Positions 17,405 to 25,489 of a DNA stretch of 64,000 nucleotides are shown piece after piece. The notes beneath the pieces are model-generated. The model did no database searches. It was not told where the DNA came from and saw only the letters and a list, made by a program, of their open reading frames with translations. Position 1 is the stretch's first letter. Each line of letters begins with the position of its first letter. The translations under genes were made by a program, and so were the position numbers. This DNA comes from Brevibacillus_H ginsengisoli (GTDB lineage Bacteria; Bacillota; Bacilli; Brevibacillales; Brevibacillaceae), in the NCBI RefSeq assembly GCF_050113715.1, contig NZ_JBNJQR010000001.1, positions 372,001 through 436,000 on the forward strand, read 5' to 3'.

Positions 17405-17626
17405 TTGAAGGGTAGCGACCAAACCAAACCGTTATTGACTAATCGCGAAAGAGAAGTATTTGAGCTCCTGGTACAAGATAAAACGACAAAAGAGATTGCC
17501 GGACAACTCTTCATCAGCGAAAAGACAGTACGAAACCACATCTCGAATGTCATGCAGAAACTTGGCGTGAAAGGACGGTCTCAAGCAGTAGTCGAGTTGG
17601 TTCGACTTGGAGAGTTGAAAATTTGA
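17405..17626 (+). CDS. gerE: Spore coat transcription regulator GerE
   Basis: A 73-residue LuxR-type helix-turn-helix protein, almost all of it the HTH domain, as in Bacillus GerE. The core LTNREREVFELLVQDKTT and the recognition helix region SEKTVRNHISNVMQKLG are very close to known GerE. It acts late in the mother cell, activating and repressing coat genes. TTG 17405 is chosen because AAGGAGGGG ends 8 bases before it and because the length then equals the family norm of 74; GTG 17396 would overlap the ribosome binding site. Confidence 0.95.
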   Translation: MKGSDQTKPLLTNREREVFELLVQDKTTKEIAGQLFISEKTVRNHISNVMQKLGVKGRSQAVVELVRLGELKI

Positions 17627-17642
17627 GCCCGGACTTTTCCGT

Positions 17643-17680
17643 AAGTACCTCTCTTTCTTTAAGGAAGGGAGGACTTTTTT
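17643..17680 (+). terminator. Terminator of gerE
   Basis: AAGTACCTCTCTTTC and GGAAGGGAGGACTT form a long slightly bulged stem followed by a T-run. Confidence 0.85.
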
Positions 17681-17690
17681 ATTATGGGAA

Positions 17691-17740
17691 ATTCGCGTAA
17701 GCCCGCTAAAGAAAAGACTTCGTCCGCGCGTAGCTCATTT
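17691..17740 (+). repeat. Dispersed palindromic element, copy 3 (left half only)
   Basis: ATTCGCGTAAGCCCGC, then AGAAAAGACTTCGTCC and TAGCTCATTTT match the left half of the copies at 33031 and 50750. No right arm follows; the sequence runs into AT-rich DNA, so this copy is truncated. Confidence 0.75.
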
Positions 17741-17861
17741 TTTTCATTGAATTATTTTGGTTTTCTCATCAAATTCCCATGTTTCTTTTTCTGAAATCTC
17801 AGGTTGCTCCTCTAATATTGTCCTTGTAACAAGTGAGTCAATTACAAGGAGGATGAACAAC

Positions 17862-18779
17862 GTGACGAAAAAAATGGTAAAGATGAATACAATTCTTGCT
17901 TCGCTGGTATGCGCATCACTTTTCGTAGGTGGACAAGCCCATGCTGAAAGCGAGTCAATTCATAAATCTTCCAGTCATAACCTCTCACAAACATACCAAC
18001 AAAATCGAGAAGGCCAAGAAGCTCGAGAAGGCCAAGAAAATCGAGGATACCTACAAATTGGAGAATACCAATTAATCGGACAAAACTTTCTGGATTTACA
18101 AAACCTGAAAGATCTGCAGAACCTGAAATTTAATTTCAGTATTCCTAGCGAAACAAACGATAATAACAGCACGAACAATACGATTGACACAAGCAAAACA
18201 GGCAATACAAGCAATACAGGAAATACGAGTGATGTAAGCACACCAAGCAAGGCAAGTACTCCAAGTACTCCAAGTACTCCAACACCAAGTACACCGAGCA
18301 ATACAGACACACTCAAGGCTCCAACAACGAATAATAGCGCACCTGCAGTGGATACTTCGGCAAGTCATGCCATTGCAATCGGAAATCAGGTGATTAAAGC
18401 CGGAGAGAAATATTTGGGTACTCCTTATCAATATGGTGCCAGCCGCTCCAGTAAGTCGACGATGGATTGCTCTTCATTTACGATGTGGGCATTTAAAGAA
18501 GGAGCAGGAATCGATTTGGGTAGAGGTGGAGCAAGATCTCAATACCTCAAAGGAACTCCAGTCTCCCGTCAGGATTTGCGAGTAGGGGATTTGGTCTTCT
18601 TCTCTACAGGAGCCACAATGAAATACCCAGCTGACTCTATTAAGCGAATTGGACATATTGGAATCTACGCTGGAAATAACAAAATTCTGCACACCTACGG
18701 AAAACCAGGGGTTACCTACAGCAATCTCTCAGGTTGGTGGGATACCCATTACGTTGGGGCGGTTCGTGTAATTAAATAG
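17862..18779 (+). CDS. Secreted NlpC/P60 peptidoglycan endopeptidase
   Basis: A 305-residue exported cell-wall hydrolase. The signal peptide ends near residue 30 (GGQAHA). A low-complexity linker rich in Asn, Ser, Thr and Pro (about 85-170) leads to the NlpC/P60 domain (about 180-305) with Cys203 in MDCSSF and His265 in RIGHIGIY; the third polar residue is probably the His in ILHTYG. Family members cleave D-gamma-glutamyl-meso-DAP bonds. GTG 17862 is chosen because AAGGAGG lies 9 bases upstream; earlier ATGs either abut that site or lack one. There is no SH3 or LysM targeting domain. Confidence 0.9.
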   Translation: MTKKMVKMNTILASLVCASLFVGGQAHAESESIHKSSSHNLSQTYQQNREGQEAREGQENRGYLQIGEYQLIGQNFLDLQNLKDLQNLKFNFSIPSETNDNNSTNNTIDTSKTGNTSNTGNTSDVSTPSKASTPSTPSTPTPSTPSNTDTLKAPTTNNSAPAVDTSASHAIAIGNQVIKAGEKYLGTPYQYGASRSSKSTMDCSSFTMWAFKEGAGIDLGRGGARSQYLKGTPVSRQDLRVGDLVFFSTGATMKYPADSIKRIGHIGIYAGNNKILHTYGKPGVTYSNLSGWWDTHYVGAVRVIK

Positions 18780-18786
18780 TGCTAGA

Positions 18787-18822
18787 AAATATGCTCTGTC
18801 CGCATTGGATAGAGCATATTTG
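18787..18822 (+). terminator. Terminator of the NlpC/P60 gene
   Basis: AAATATGCTCT and AGAGCATATTT form a perfect 11-bp stem. Confidence 0.85.
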
Positions 18823-18943
18823 TTATCTGTTCAAGTCTATAAACATCTGGGATCAGCAGTAAAATAGAGGTTGAAAAGATCCGGTCAGAAGGTCAAGATT
18901 AACCTATGAAATCTGTACGTGAAGATGGGGGGAGAAATTTAAG

Positions 18944-19813
18944 ATGAGCAAAAAATGGAGCCTACTACTTCTTGCCGGAGTATTTACATCGATTGCCTGT
19001 TCCCAAGCTATTTCCGCAAGTGCGCCACAAGGGAAATCTCTGCTGCCTAAGAAAATCGACCACATTGTCGTTGTAGTGGAAGAAAACCACTCTCAGCAAG
19101 AAATTGAAGGAAATCCCAAGGCCCCTTATATGAATTCTTTAATGAAGGAAGGGGCATCTCTGACCAATTATTATGCCATTGAACACCCAAGTCAACCGAA
19201 TTACCTGGACTTGTTCTCGGGTTCCAATCAAGGCGTGACCAACGATAAACAGCCCCAAAATAAATTTTCGACTGATAATCTTGGAGCAGAGTTAATCAAG
19301 CATCATTACAGCTTCGCGGGTTATTCGGAGGGCCTGCCCCAAGCGGGCTATAACGGTTTTTCTGCGGGGAGTGCCCGGGAAGGAATTTATGCTCGCAAGC
19401 ATAATCCCTGGGTAAACTTTACGAATATACCAGTGGAAGCGAACAAGCCCTTGAGTCTTTTTTCGACCGATTATACAAAACTTCCTACCGTCTCCTTCGT
19501 TATTCCAAATATGAAACACGACATGCATGATGGATCGATTCAAGAAGCGGACGTATGGCTCAAAAACCATCTGGGCTCCTATGTCCAGTGGGCCAAATCC
19601 CATAACAGCTTGCTCATCGTGACTTGGGACGAGGATGATCGATCGCAAAAAAACAAGATTCCCACGTTCTTTGTAGGGCCTATGGTAAAGCAAGGAAAGT
19701 TTAAGGATCAAGCAAACCACTTTAATCTGCTTCGTACGATTGAAGATATGTATGGTCTGGGACATGCAGGGAAGAGTGCTTCTGTAGCGCCTATTCTTGG
19801 AATTTGGAAGTAG
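18944..19813 (+). CDS. Secreted phosphoesterase (acid phosphatase / phospholipase C-like family)
   Basis: A 289-residue exported protein with a signal peptide (about 1-25). The mature part starts with IDHIVVVVEENHS, the metal-binding strand of the phosphoesterase family PF04185, and later shows HPSQPNYLDLFSG (about residues 84-96), a likely active-site block, and VTWDEDD near 230 with the metal-binding acidic cluster. Substrates in this family range from phosphate monoesters to phospholipids, so the exact activity is open. A cysteine at residue 19 might be lipidated, but the preceding residues are a poor lipobox. ATG follows GGGGGGAGAAA. Confidence 0.8.
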   Translation: MSKKWSLLLLAGVFTSIACSQAISASAPQGKSLLPKKIDHIVVVVEENHSQQEIEGNPKAPYMNSLMKEGASLTNYYAIEHPSQPNYLDLFSGSNQGVTNDKQPQNKFSTDNLGAELIKHHYSFAGYSEGLPQAGYNGFSAGSAREGIYARKHNPWVNFTNIPVEANKPLSLFSTDYTKLPTVSFVIPNMKHDMHDGSIQEADVWLKNHLGSYVQWAKSHNSLLIVTWDEDDRSQKNKIPTFFVGPMVKQGKFKDQANHFNLLRTIEDMYGLGHAGKSASVAPILGIWK

Positions 19814-19874
19814 AGTCAAGCTGTACTGAATCCTTCCACCCGAAAATAAACTGGATGTGGGGGGAGGGTTCAAA

Positions 19875-20567
19875 GTGAGTGCAATGCGAAGGTCTATCCG
19901 AAGGCCCATCAATCGGGGAAAAAAACTGATGACAATGTTGATTGTCATCGTGATCCTACTGGTGATTACTTTTTTCTTGGCAGAAAAGCGAATTGAGCCG
20001 ACCCTACTGCTCATCGCGACGCAAAAGACGGATCAGCTTGCTAAACAAGCTATGGCGGACTCTGTGACCAAGAGAATTGTACAGCAAGGGGTTGATTTTA
20101 ATCAAATTGTGAATGTGCGCAAGGATAATCAGGGGAAAATTCAGGCGTTGGAGTTTAACTTCAAAGAATACGCCCGTATCGTAGGGGAGACGACCTCCAG
20201 AATCCAGAATAGCTTGAAAGAATATGAGGAAGACAAGGTTCAAATTCATATTCCGCTGGGAGTGGCAACGAAGAGTGTGTTTTTGGAGCATTTTGGCCCA
20301 GAGATTCCGGTTTCGTTCATGCCGATCGGGTCTGTCCGCACAAGATTGGAAACCGATGTGAAAGAAGCAGGAATTAATATGGTTCTCGCCACGGTCTACA
20401 TTTTTGTCGAGACAGATTTGCGAATTGTCATTCCATTTGCCACTGAACAGCAAACCGTTACCACACGGATTCCTATCACTGAATCACTCATCGTGGGGAA
20501 CGTGCCCCAGTATCTATACAACGATCCTTCTGGAAAACCAAATGTTCCGGTTCTCAAGGGGAAATAA
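19875..20567 (+). CDS. yunB: Sporulation protein YunB
   Basis: A 230-residue protein with a basic N-terminus, one membrane helix at about residues 18-37 and an extracytoplasmic domain with the conserved FNFKEYARIVGET and PIGSVRTRLE stretches of YunB. In Bacillus yunB is a mother-cell (sigma-E) sporulation gene whose loss impairs spore formation. GTG 19875 follows GGGGAGGG; the in-frame GTG at 19857 lies in that ribosome binding site. Conserved acidic and Phe residues in the C-terminal half resemble family members. Confidence 0.87.
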   Translation: MSAMRRSIRRPINRGKKLMTMLIVIVILLVITFFLAEKRIEPTLLLIATQKTDQLAKQAMADSVTKRIVQQGVDFNQIVNVRKDNQGKIQALEFNFKEYARIVGETTSRIQNSLKEYEEDKVQIHIPLGVATKSVFLEHFGPEIPVSFMPIGSVRTRLETDVKEAGINMVLATVYIFVETDLRIVIPFATEQQTVTTRIPITESLIVGNVPQYLYNDPSGKPNVPVLKGK

Positions 20568-20577
20568 AAAGATGGAA

Positions 20578-20606
20578 GGCAGACCACATGATGGGTCTGC
20601 CTTTTT
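20578..20606 (+). terminator. Terminator of yunB
   Basis: GGCAGACC and GGGTCTGCC pair and are followed by TTTTT. Confidence 0.88.
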
Positions 20607-20698
20607 GGGCAACTCGGCTCTGTTGTCGCCAAGGCTCGTCTAATAGCTGAGTTTTCAAATGGGTATAGTTGAGTTTTTGAGTGATTCGAATGAAGGTG

Positions 20699-20863
20699 TT
20701 AGTACGCCGAGGTAGAGCCTGAGTTGGGTTCCTCTGGGGGATGTATGGTCTGGGTTTCAGCGGTTTTACGTGTCTTGAATTGATCGGGCGAGCCAGTCGC
20801 ATGAGTGCCAAGATTCTTCAGTTCTTCTTTTTCAATGGAAGAAGACAGGTTGTTTTGCGTCAC
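20699..20863 (-). CDS. Small hydrophilic protein, 54 aa (unrecognised)
   Basis: GTG at 20863 follows AGAGGAG by 9 bases on the minus strand and opens a 54-codon frame ending in TAA. The product has no hydrophobic segment; it starts MTQNNLSSSIEKEELKNLG and is rich in Thr, Pro, Glu and Gln, ending GSTSAY. It fills an otherwise empty 447-bp space between yunB and the copper-amine-oxidase-like gene, and yunB points toward it. Low-complexity hydrophilic small proteins near sporulation genes are often coat or spore-core proteins, but that is a guess. The clean ribosome binding site is the main support. Confidence 0.5.
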   Translation of the reverse strand: MTQNNLSSSIEKEELKNLGTHATGSPDQFKTRKTAETQTIHPPEEPNSGSTSAY

Positions 20864-20958
20864 GATTTTCAACTCCTCTCTTTCGGACGGACGCTTTTAT
20901 TATCTGTGGTCTTTTTAAGTATCATGCAAAAAAAGCCAGAAAATTTTAATCTCCTGCA

Positions 20959-20989
20959 ACCTTTTAATGGATATGCACGTTTAAAAGGT
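20959..20989. repeat. Inverted repeat upstream of the stalk-protein gene
   Basis: ACCTTTTAA (20959-20967) and TTAAAAGGT (20981-20989) form a perfect 9-bp inverted repeat with a 13-base spacer, 25 bases before the start codon. It could be an operator or a 5'-UTR hairpin. Confidence 0.45.
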
Positions 20990-21014
20990 ACAGCACGAGA
21001 AGGAGGAACTAAAC

Positions 21015-22019
21015 ATGAAAAAAGCAGCATCCGTAACATTAGCAGTAGCACTTCTTATGGCAAGCGCTCCAGCGACATTTGCAAACGCAGAACTTCACGT
21101 TGATTCCAAAGCTAGTGTCAGCGACAAAGGTGTGAAGGACAATGGAGCCAAGGGTCAAAAAGGAACCGAGCACAATAACGGTAGTAGTGAAAGCAAAAAA
21201 CCAGGTACTACTGATGAAGAGACAACTGGCAACACATCTTCAGAAGTAAATGCGGATACCAATAAAGAGATTTCTGCAAAAGTAAAAGAAGCCGTAAAAA
21301 CGAAAAAACAGTTAATCGAACTTCGCCAACAGCTGAAAAAAGCAGATGAAATTACACCAGAATTGAAAGCTACATATGAAGCGCTAATCTCATCTCTGAA
21401 AGATTCGTCTGATCTTGGACAAGCGATTGAGGTACAAAAAGAGCTTCTGCAACGCGTTTATCAAAAAGGTGACTACTCACAGTTTGTAAAGTTGGGGGAA
21501 CTGTACAAAAAAGCAGACTCCACTGATTTGAATACATTCGTGAACGGCGAGGAACCGAAATTTGATGTGAAACCGTTTGTTGAAAAAGGTCGTGCGATGG
21601 TTCCAATTCGTGCAATTAGCGCCGCTTTGAAGGCTGATGTGAAATGGGACCCGACTACACGTACCGTCGTCATTACTCGCGGTGACAATACAATCACACT
21701 GTATCTGGATAAGAAAGAAGCGTCGGTTGGAGACAAAACCGTAACATTGGATGCGACACCTGTAATTAAAAAAGGACGTCTTTTCCTGCCGTTGCGTTTT
21801 GTAAGCGAGAACTTGCAAGCTACTGTCAATTACCAAGAAGAAGGCAAAATTATTATTATTGACGATAGCAGCACTTCAACTAGTAACCCTACTCCGTCAA
21901 CAGGAACAACAACAGGAACTTCTACAGATACAACAAGCACATCTACTACTGATGCAACTACTAGCACGATGGATTCTACTAGCACAGTAAGCTCTACAAG
22001 TACTACCACACAACAATAG
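21015..22019 (+). CDS. Secreted copper-amine-oxidase-like (stalk) domain protein
   Basis: A 334-residue exported protein. The signal peptide is residues 1-24 (cleavage near FANA-E). A hydrophilic, Asn/Lys/Gly-rich stretch (about 25-90) and a helical region (about 90-165) lead to a Cu_amine_oxidN1 domain (about 170-280) with the typical VEKGRAMVPIRAI and IKKGRLFLPLRFVSE repeats. The tail (about 285-334) is almost pure Ser, Thr and Asp. Such proteins are abundant in Paenibacillaceae and are not oxidases; their role at the cell surface is unknown. ATG follows AGAAGGAGG. Confidence 0.88.
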   Translation: MKKAASVTLAVALLMASAPATFANAELHVDSKASVSDKGVKDNGAKGQKGTEHNNGSSESKKPGTTDEETTGNTSSEVNADTNKEISAKVKEAVKTKKQLIELRQQLKKADEITPELKATYEALISSLKDSSDLGQAIEVQKELLQRVYQKGDYSQFVKLGELYKKADSTDLNTFVNGEEPKFDVKPFVEKGRAMVPIRAISAALKADVKWDPTTRTVVITRGDNTITLYLDKKEASVGDKTVTLDATPVIKKGRLFLPLRFVSENLQATVNYQEEGKIIIIDDSSTSTSNPTPSTGTTTGTSTDTTSTSTTDATTSTMDSTSTVSSTSTTTQQ

Positions 22020-22033
22020 TAGATTCCATGAAG

Positions 22034-22070
22034 AAACCCTCGCTTTGATGGCGAGGGTTCTTTGCGTTTT
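22034..22070. terminator. Terminator between the stalk-protein gene and the SDR gene
   Basis: AACCCTCGC and GCGAGGGTT make a perfect stem between the convergent genes, with TTCTTTGCGTTTT after it on the plus strand. Confidence 0.85.
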
Positions 22071-22091
22071 TCGATTTTACGATGAATCTGT

Positions 22092-22838
22092 CTAGGGATA
22101 ATAAATCATTTTTCTCGTCATGCCGCCATCGATAATTAACTCGGTTCCGGTGATAAAGTCATTGGAACTGTCCGTCAGAAATAGGCAGGCACGAGCCACA
22201 TCTTCGGGAGTCCCCACACGCTGGGCGGGATGTTGGAGATGATCCTCGTCACGAAGGGCAGTATAATCGCCCGTTTCTATCCAGCCAGGACTGATGCAAT
22301 TCACGCGAATACCGTCTGGTCCAAGCGATACGGCCAGTGCATGGGTCAAGGAGAGAAGACCGCCTTTGGACGCCGCATAGGCTTCCGTATCCGGTTCGGA
22401 CATATGGGCTCTTGTCGAGGCAATATTAATGATGGCACCGCGAGATTTCTCACGCATGAGCTTGGCCGATTCACGCGCCAAGAGGAACGCGCCCCGTAAA
22501 TTCGTATTGAGAATGGCATCCCATTCCTCCACAGTGATTTCATACGGAGATTTCCAGAAGGACCTCCCAGCATTGTTTATGAGTACATCCAAGCGTCCAT
22601 ATGTATCTTCTATTCCATGTATCACCTTACTGATCTCTTCTGGAACACTTACATCCAATTGCAGCAAAGCTGCTTGTAGCTTCTCAGACTCAATCAAGTG
22701 AACAGTCTCGGCCGCAATTGATTGGTTTATGTCAGCCACCAGCACCATTGCACCCGCTTGCGCATAGCTAATAGCAATTTGGCGCCCAATTCCTCGGCCA
22801 GCCCCTGTCACGAGAACAACTTGCCCAGATAGTTTCAT
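22092..22838 (-). CDS. Short-chain dehydrogenase/reductase (SDR)
   Basis: A 248-residue classical SDR. The NAD(P)-binding TGAGRGIG is at residues 11-18, NNAG at 88-91, and the catalytic Ser141, Tyr154 and Lys158 (STRAH, YAASK) are present. Asp37 after the second strand (VADIN) favours NAD(H). It resembles 3-oxoacyl-ACP reductase/glucose-dehydrogenase-like proteins; the substrate cannot be told. ATG 22838 follows AAGGAGGAA; an upstream start would include that site. A palindrome at 22858-22876 just before the ribosome binding site may be an operator. Confidence 0.88.
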   Translation of the reverse strand: MKLSGQVVLVTGAGRGIGRQIAISYAQAGAMVLVADINQSIAAETVHLIESEKLQAALLQLDVSVPEEISKVIHGIEDTYGRLDVLINNAGRSFWKSPYEITVEEWDAILNTNLRGAFLLARESAKLMREKSRGAIINIASTRAHMSEPDTEAYAASKGGLLSLTHALAVSLGPDGIRVNCISPGWIETGDYTALRDEDHLQHPAQRVGTPEDVARACLFLTDSSNDFITGTELIIDGGMTRKMIYYP

Positions 22839-22857
22839 CACACTTCCTCCTTGCATT

Positions 22858-22876
22858 CAAACGGTCATGACCATGA
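22858..22876. promoter_or_regulatory. Operator-like palindrome upstream of the SDR gene
   Basis: The palindromic core GGTCATGACC (22863-22872), preceded by AAAC, lies 20 bases before the SDR start codon. The same core occurs in the larger palindrome upstream of the EamA gene (41296-41321). It is probably bound by a regulator encoded outside the window. Confidence 0.4.
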
Positions 22877-22896
22877 CCCCCTCTAAGCTAGGGGGT
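22876..22896. repeat. Hairpin ACCCCCT / AGGGGGT
   Basis: A perfect 7-bp GC-rich stem with a 7-base loop lies in the SDR leader, directly next to the palindrome at 22858. There is no T-run, so it is not a standard terminator. Confidence 0.45.
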
Positions 22897-22996
22897 GAAA
22901 TATATTTGTCCGCTTTGCGGTTACAATCGCTTTATCAAATATACGATCAGGGTATCACGAACGTGAAACAATGAGCAAGAATATACCCTTCGAAAG

Positions 22997-23027
22997 AAAA
23001 ATGCCTCCGTCTACTAGAACGGAGGCT
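22997..23027 (-). terminator. Terminator of the aminotransferase gene
   Basis: On the minus strand AGCCTCCGTT and ACGGAGGCAT pair, followed by a T-run. Confidence 0.88.
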
Positions 23028-23049
23028 TCGAGGCGAAGGGGAGCATTAT

Positions 23050-24237
23050 TTAACCGCGACGATTCAAGATAGAGGAGAGAACTGTACAGAAACGATCAAT
23101 TTCTTCGTCAGTATTGTAATAATGGACGGAGGCGCGGATTAATCGTTCAAGCTGTCGATCTTCCATATCAAGACGAGCGGAGCCAGGACCGATGGAATGA
23201 ACGTTCATATTTTGAGAGGCAAGCTCTTGCTTGATCCTTACGGTATCTAGCTGTTCGCTGGTAAATGTTACAATGCCGCATTTCTCCTCTCCAATGTCCG
23301 TAACCCGTACGCCTGAAATCTCTTCAAGCTTGGATCGAAGTTGCTCAGCGAGAGTGACAATTCGTGTGGATACTCTTTCAATCCCGAGATCCAACAGGTA
23401 ATCAACGGCAACACCAAACCCGATTTTGATGGCCTGATTGGACTCCCAATTCTCAAAGCGACTTGCATCTGGGCGGATCACATAACGGTCTTTGGCAACC
23501 CATTCAGCAGAATGACAATCCAAGAAAGGAGGCTCCAATTGCTCGATCAACGCTTCCCGAACGTACAGGAAACCTGTTCCCCGAGGACCGCGTAGATACT
23601 TTCTGCCTGTAGCAGTCAGAAAATCACATTGAATCTCATTTACATCAATGGGGATTTGGCCAACTGATTGGCAGGCGTCAAGCAGATAGTATGCGTTTGA
23701 TTGCTGTGCTATTCGCCCGATTGCCGCCGCAGGATTAATGAGACCACTATTTGTCGGGACGTGATTAATTGCGATCAGCTTGACGCGTTCGTCCATCATC
23801 TGTCGAAGGGCTTCTACCGAGGTTTGGCCATACTCGTCATTGGGGATGACTTCTATACCTGCACCCGTTCTCTTGGCTACTTGCAAAAAGGCAATGTAGT
23901 TACTGCAATATTCAGACATGCTGGTGAGAATACGGTCTCCCTGCTGAAACGGAATGGAGTAAAAGGCCATATCCCAAGCTGCTGTGCTGTTTTCAAGAAT
24001 GGCAATCTCATGGGGAAGACAATGAATCAGTTGACTGATGGCATGGTATACACGGTTGATTCGTGAATCAGCTATTGCCTGTGCTTCATATCCACCACGT
24101 AGAAGTTCTAATTGATGATGCTCGTTCATGGCTTCCACTACTTGTCGTGTCATCAAAGCTGCTCCCGCATTATTAAAATGAAGGACATGCTCACAGCCTG
24201 GGGTATCCTGACGAAGTTTAGAGATATCGAGGTTCAT
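23050..24237 (-). CDS. Class V aminotransferase / cysteine desulfurase-like PLP enzyme
   Basis: A 395-residue fold-type I PLP enzyme. The PLP lysine is in TGRKYLRGPRGTGFLYV (near residue 212); LLDACQSVGQ holds the cofactor-binding Asp and Gln, and NHVPTNSG the substrate region. It belongs to the NifS/Csd-like group in the broad sense, but the cysteine-bearing loop of true desulfurases is not obvious, so it may be a lyase, kynureninase-like or isopenicillin-epimerase-like enzyme. ATG 24237 follows AAAAAAGGAG. It is monocistronic between two terminators. Confidence 0.85.
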   Translation of the reverse strand: MNLDISKLRQDTPGCEHVLHFNNAGAALMTRQVVEAMNEHHQLELLRGGYEAQAIADSRINRVYHAISQLIHCLPHEIAILENSTAAWDMAFYSIPFQQGDRILTSMSEYCSNYIAFLQVAKRTGAGIEVIPNDEYGQTSVEALRQMMDERVKLIAINHVPTNSGLINPAAAIGRIAQQSNAYYLLDACQSVGQIPIDVNEIQCDFLTATGRKYLRGPRGTGFLYVREALIEQLEPPFLDCHSAEWVAKDRYVIRPDASRFENWESNQAIKIGFGVAVDYLLDLGIERVSTRIVTLAEQLRSKLEEISGVRVTDIGEEKCGIVTFTSEQLDTVRIKQELASQNMNVHSIGPGSARLDMEDRQLERLIRASVHYYNTDEEIDRFCTVLSSILNRRG

Positions 24238-24310
24238 GGTCGGACTCCTTTTTTATCTTTATTTTGATAGATATATTCCAGAATATAGATATAAATCCTG
24301 TTTTCATCTA

Positions 24311-24349
24311 TAAAAAAGAGCAGTTAATCTTATGGGATCAACTGCTCTT
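24311..24349 (-). terminator. Terminator of the superoxide dismutase gene
   Basis: On the minus strand AAGAGCAGTT and AACTGCTCTT pair around a 14-base loop and are followed by TTTTTTAT. Confidence 0.88.
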
Positions 24350-24408
24350 GTCATGCTATAGGTATTCACCAGACGATGACTAAGTTAGGTTAAGCGATTC
24401 ATTGGTCG

Positions 24409-25338
24409 TTAGTACGGTTGCCACCTTAAGCGACGAGCTTGTAAGTATCGCTCCTGCACAGCAGGCCAATTCACAATATTCCACCATGCCTCGATATAGC
24501 GTTTGCGATCGCTGCGATACCCGAGCCAGTATGCGTGCTCCCAGACGTCCAAGACAAGCAGTGGAATTGACTCCCATTGGGTAAGCAGATGATGCTCCTC
24601 TGCTTGCAAAATCTCAAGATGTTGGGCGCGTGGTGACCAGGCCAGAATTGCCCAACCTGGCCCTTGAACATTTTCTGCGACTTGAGAAAATTGCCGTTTA
24701 AAGGCATCAATTGAACCAAAATCACGAATAATTTGATCCGCTAATTCTCCTTGGGGATTGCCGCCTCCTTTAGGACTCATGACATCCCAGAAAATCGTAT
24801 GCAGATAATGTCCTGCTCCGTTAAAGGCTGCTTCTCGTTCCCAATATCTGATTAGGTCGTAATTGTTCGTTGCGCGTGCCTGAGCAATCATCATTTCGGC
24901 TTTGTTCAAACCATTCACGTAATTCTGATGAAGTTTATCATGATGGATTCGCATGGTTTCCGCATCGATATAAGGTTCCAATGCGTCGTAGGAGTAGGGA
25001 AGCGGAGGCAATTTATGCCCGCCGACAGGTACGGGGCGCGCCACAGGGATTTGTTGACGCTGTGTGGTATCCACTGATGATTCTTGCACCAGCTTGAGAA
25101 TTTTTTGAAAGTGTTTCTGAACATCTTCTGCCTTTGTGCTTAACAAGACAATCTCAGATTCAGTCTTATTCGAGGTATTAAATAACGTGGCTTTTTCTCC
25201 TATTTCTTGAAAAGCAGAGTGAAACTTATGAAGTTGTCGCTTCACATCTCCTTTGATCTGTGGTTTATGCTGCAAATACTGCACCCACTGTTTCCCCCAC
25301 TCACTCCAGTTCACGAGATGTTGTACACGATCCTCCAA
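24409..25338 (-). CDS. Superoxide dismutase (Fe/Mn) with N-terminal extension
   Basis: Residues about 108-309 are a complete Fe/Mn superoxide dismutase with metal ligands His132 (MRIHHDKLH), His180 (GHYLHTIFW), Asp264 and His268 (LDVWEHAYWLGY). The first ~105 residues are an added helical, charged domain without a signal peptide, similar in layout to the larger SodF-type proteins of Bacillus. The extension may mediate partner binding or localisation, perhaps to the spore. TTG 25338 follows AAGGAGGAATCAG. It is divergent from racE. Confidence 0.88.
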   Translation of the reverse strand: MEDRVQHLVNWSEWGKQWVQYLQHKPQIKGDVKRQLHKFHSAFQEIGEKATLFNTSNKTESEIVLLSTKAEDVQKHFQKILKLVQESSVDTTQRQQIPVARPVPVGGHKLPPLPYSYDALEPYIDAETMRIHHDKLHQNYVNGLNKAEMMIAQARATNNYDLIRYWEREAAFNGAGHYLHTIFWDVMSPKGGGNPQGELADQIIRDFGSIDAFKRQFSQVAENVQGPGWAILAWSPRAQHLEILQAEEHHLLTQWESIPLLVLDVWEHAYWLGYRSDRKRYIEAWWNIVNWPAVQERYLQARRLRWQPY

Positions 25339-25489
25339 ACTGATTCCTCCTTAATCTAGACAGTTAAACCCCATTCACTATATGTTCAATGCCCAAATTG
25401 GGTTCAACTGGGTGTACGTGAAGTAGCGTGTACATCTTGTTTCGCATATTTTATGATCACGTATGTAACTACCCAAAGGGGTTTTGAGA

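Noticed and set aside
18253..18290. Short tandem repeat (AGTACTCCA type) as a CRISPR or regulatory repeat
   Set aside because: It is in frame within the Ser/Thr/Pro linker of the NlpC/P60 protein and simply encodes low-complexity sequence.
20741..21103. 120-codon plus-strand frame overlapping the stalk-protein start
   Set aside because: It runs through the ribosome binding site and start of a clear gene in another frame and has no start signal.
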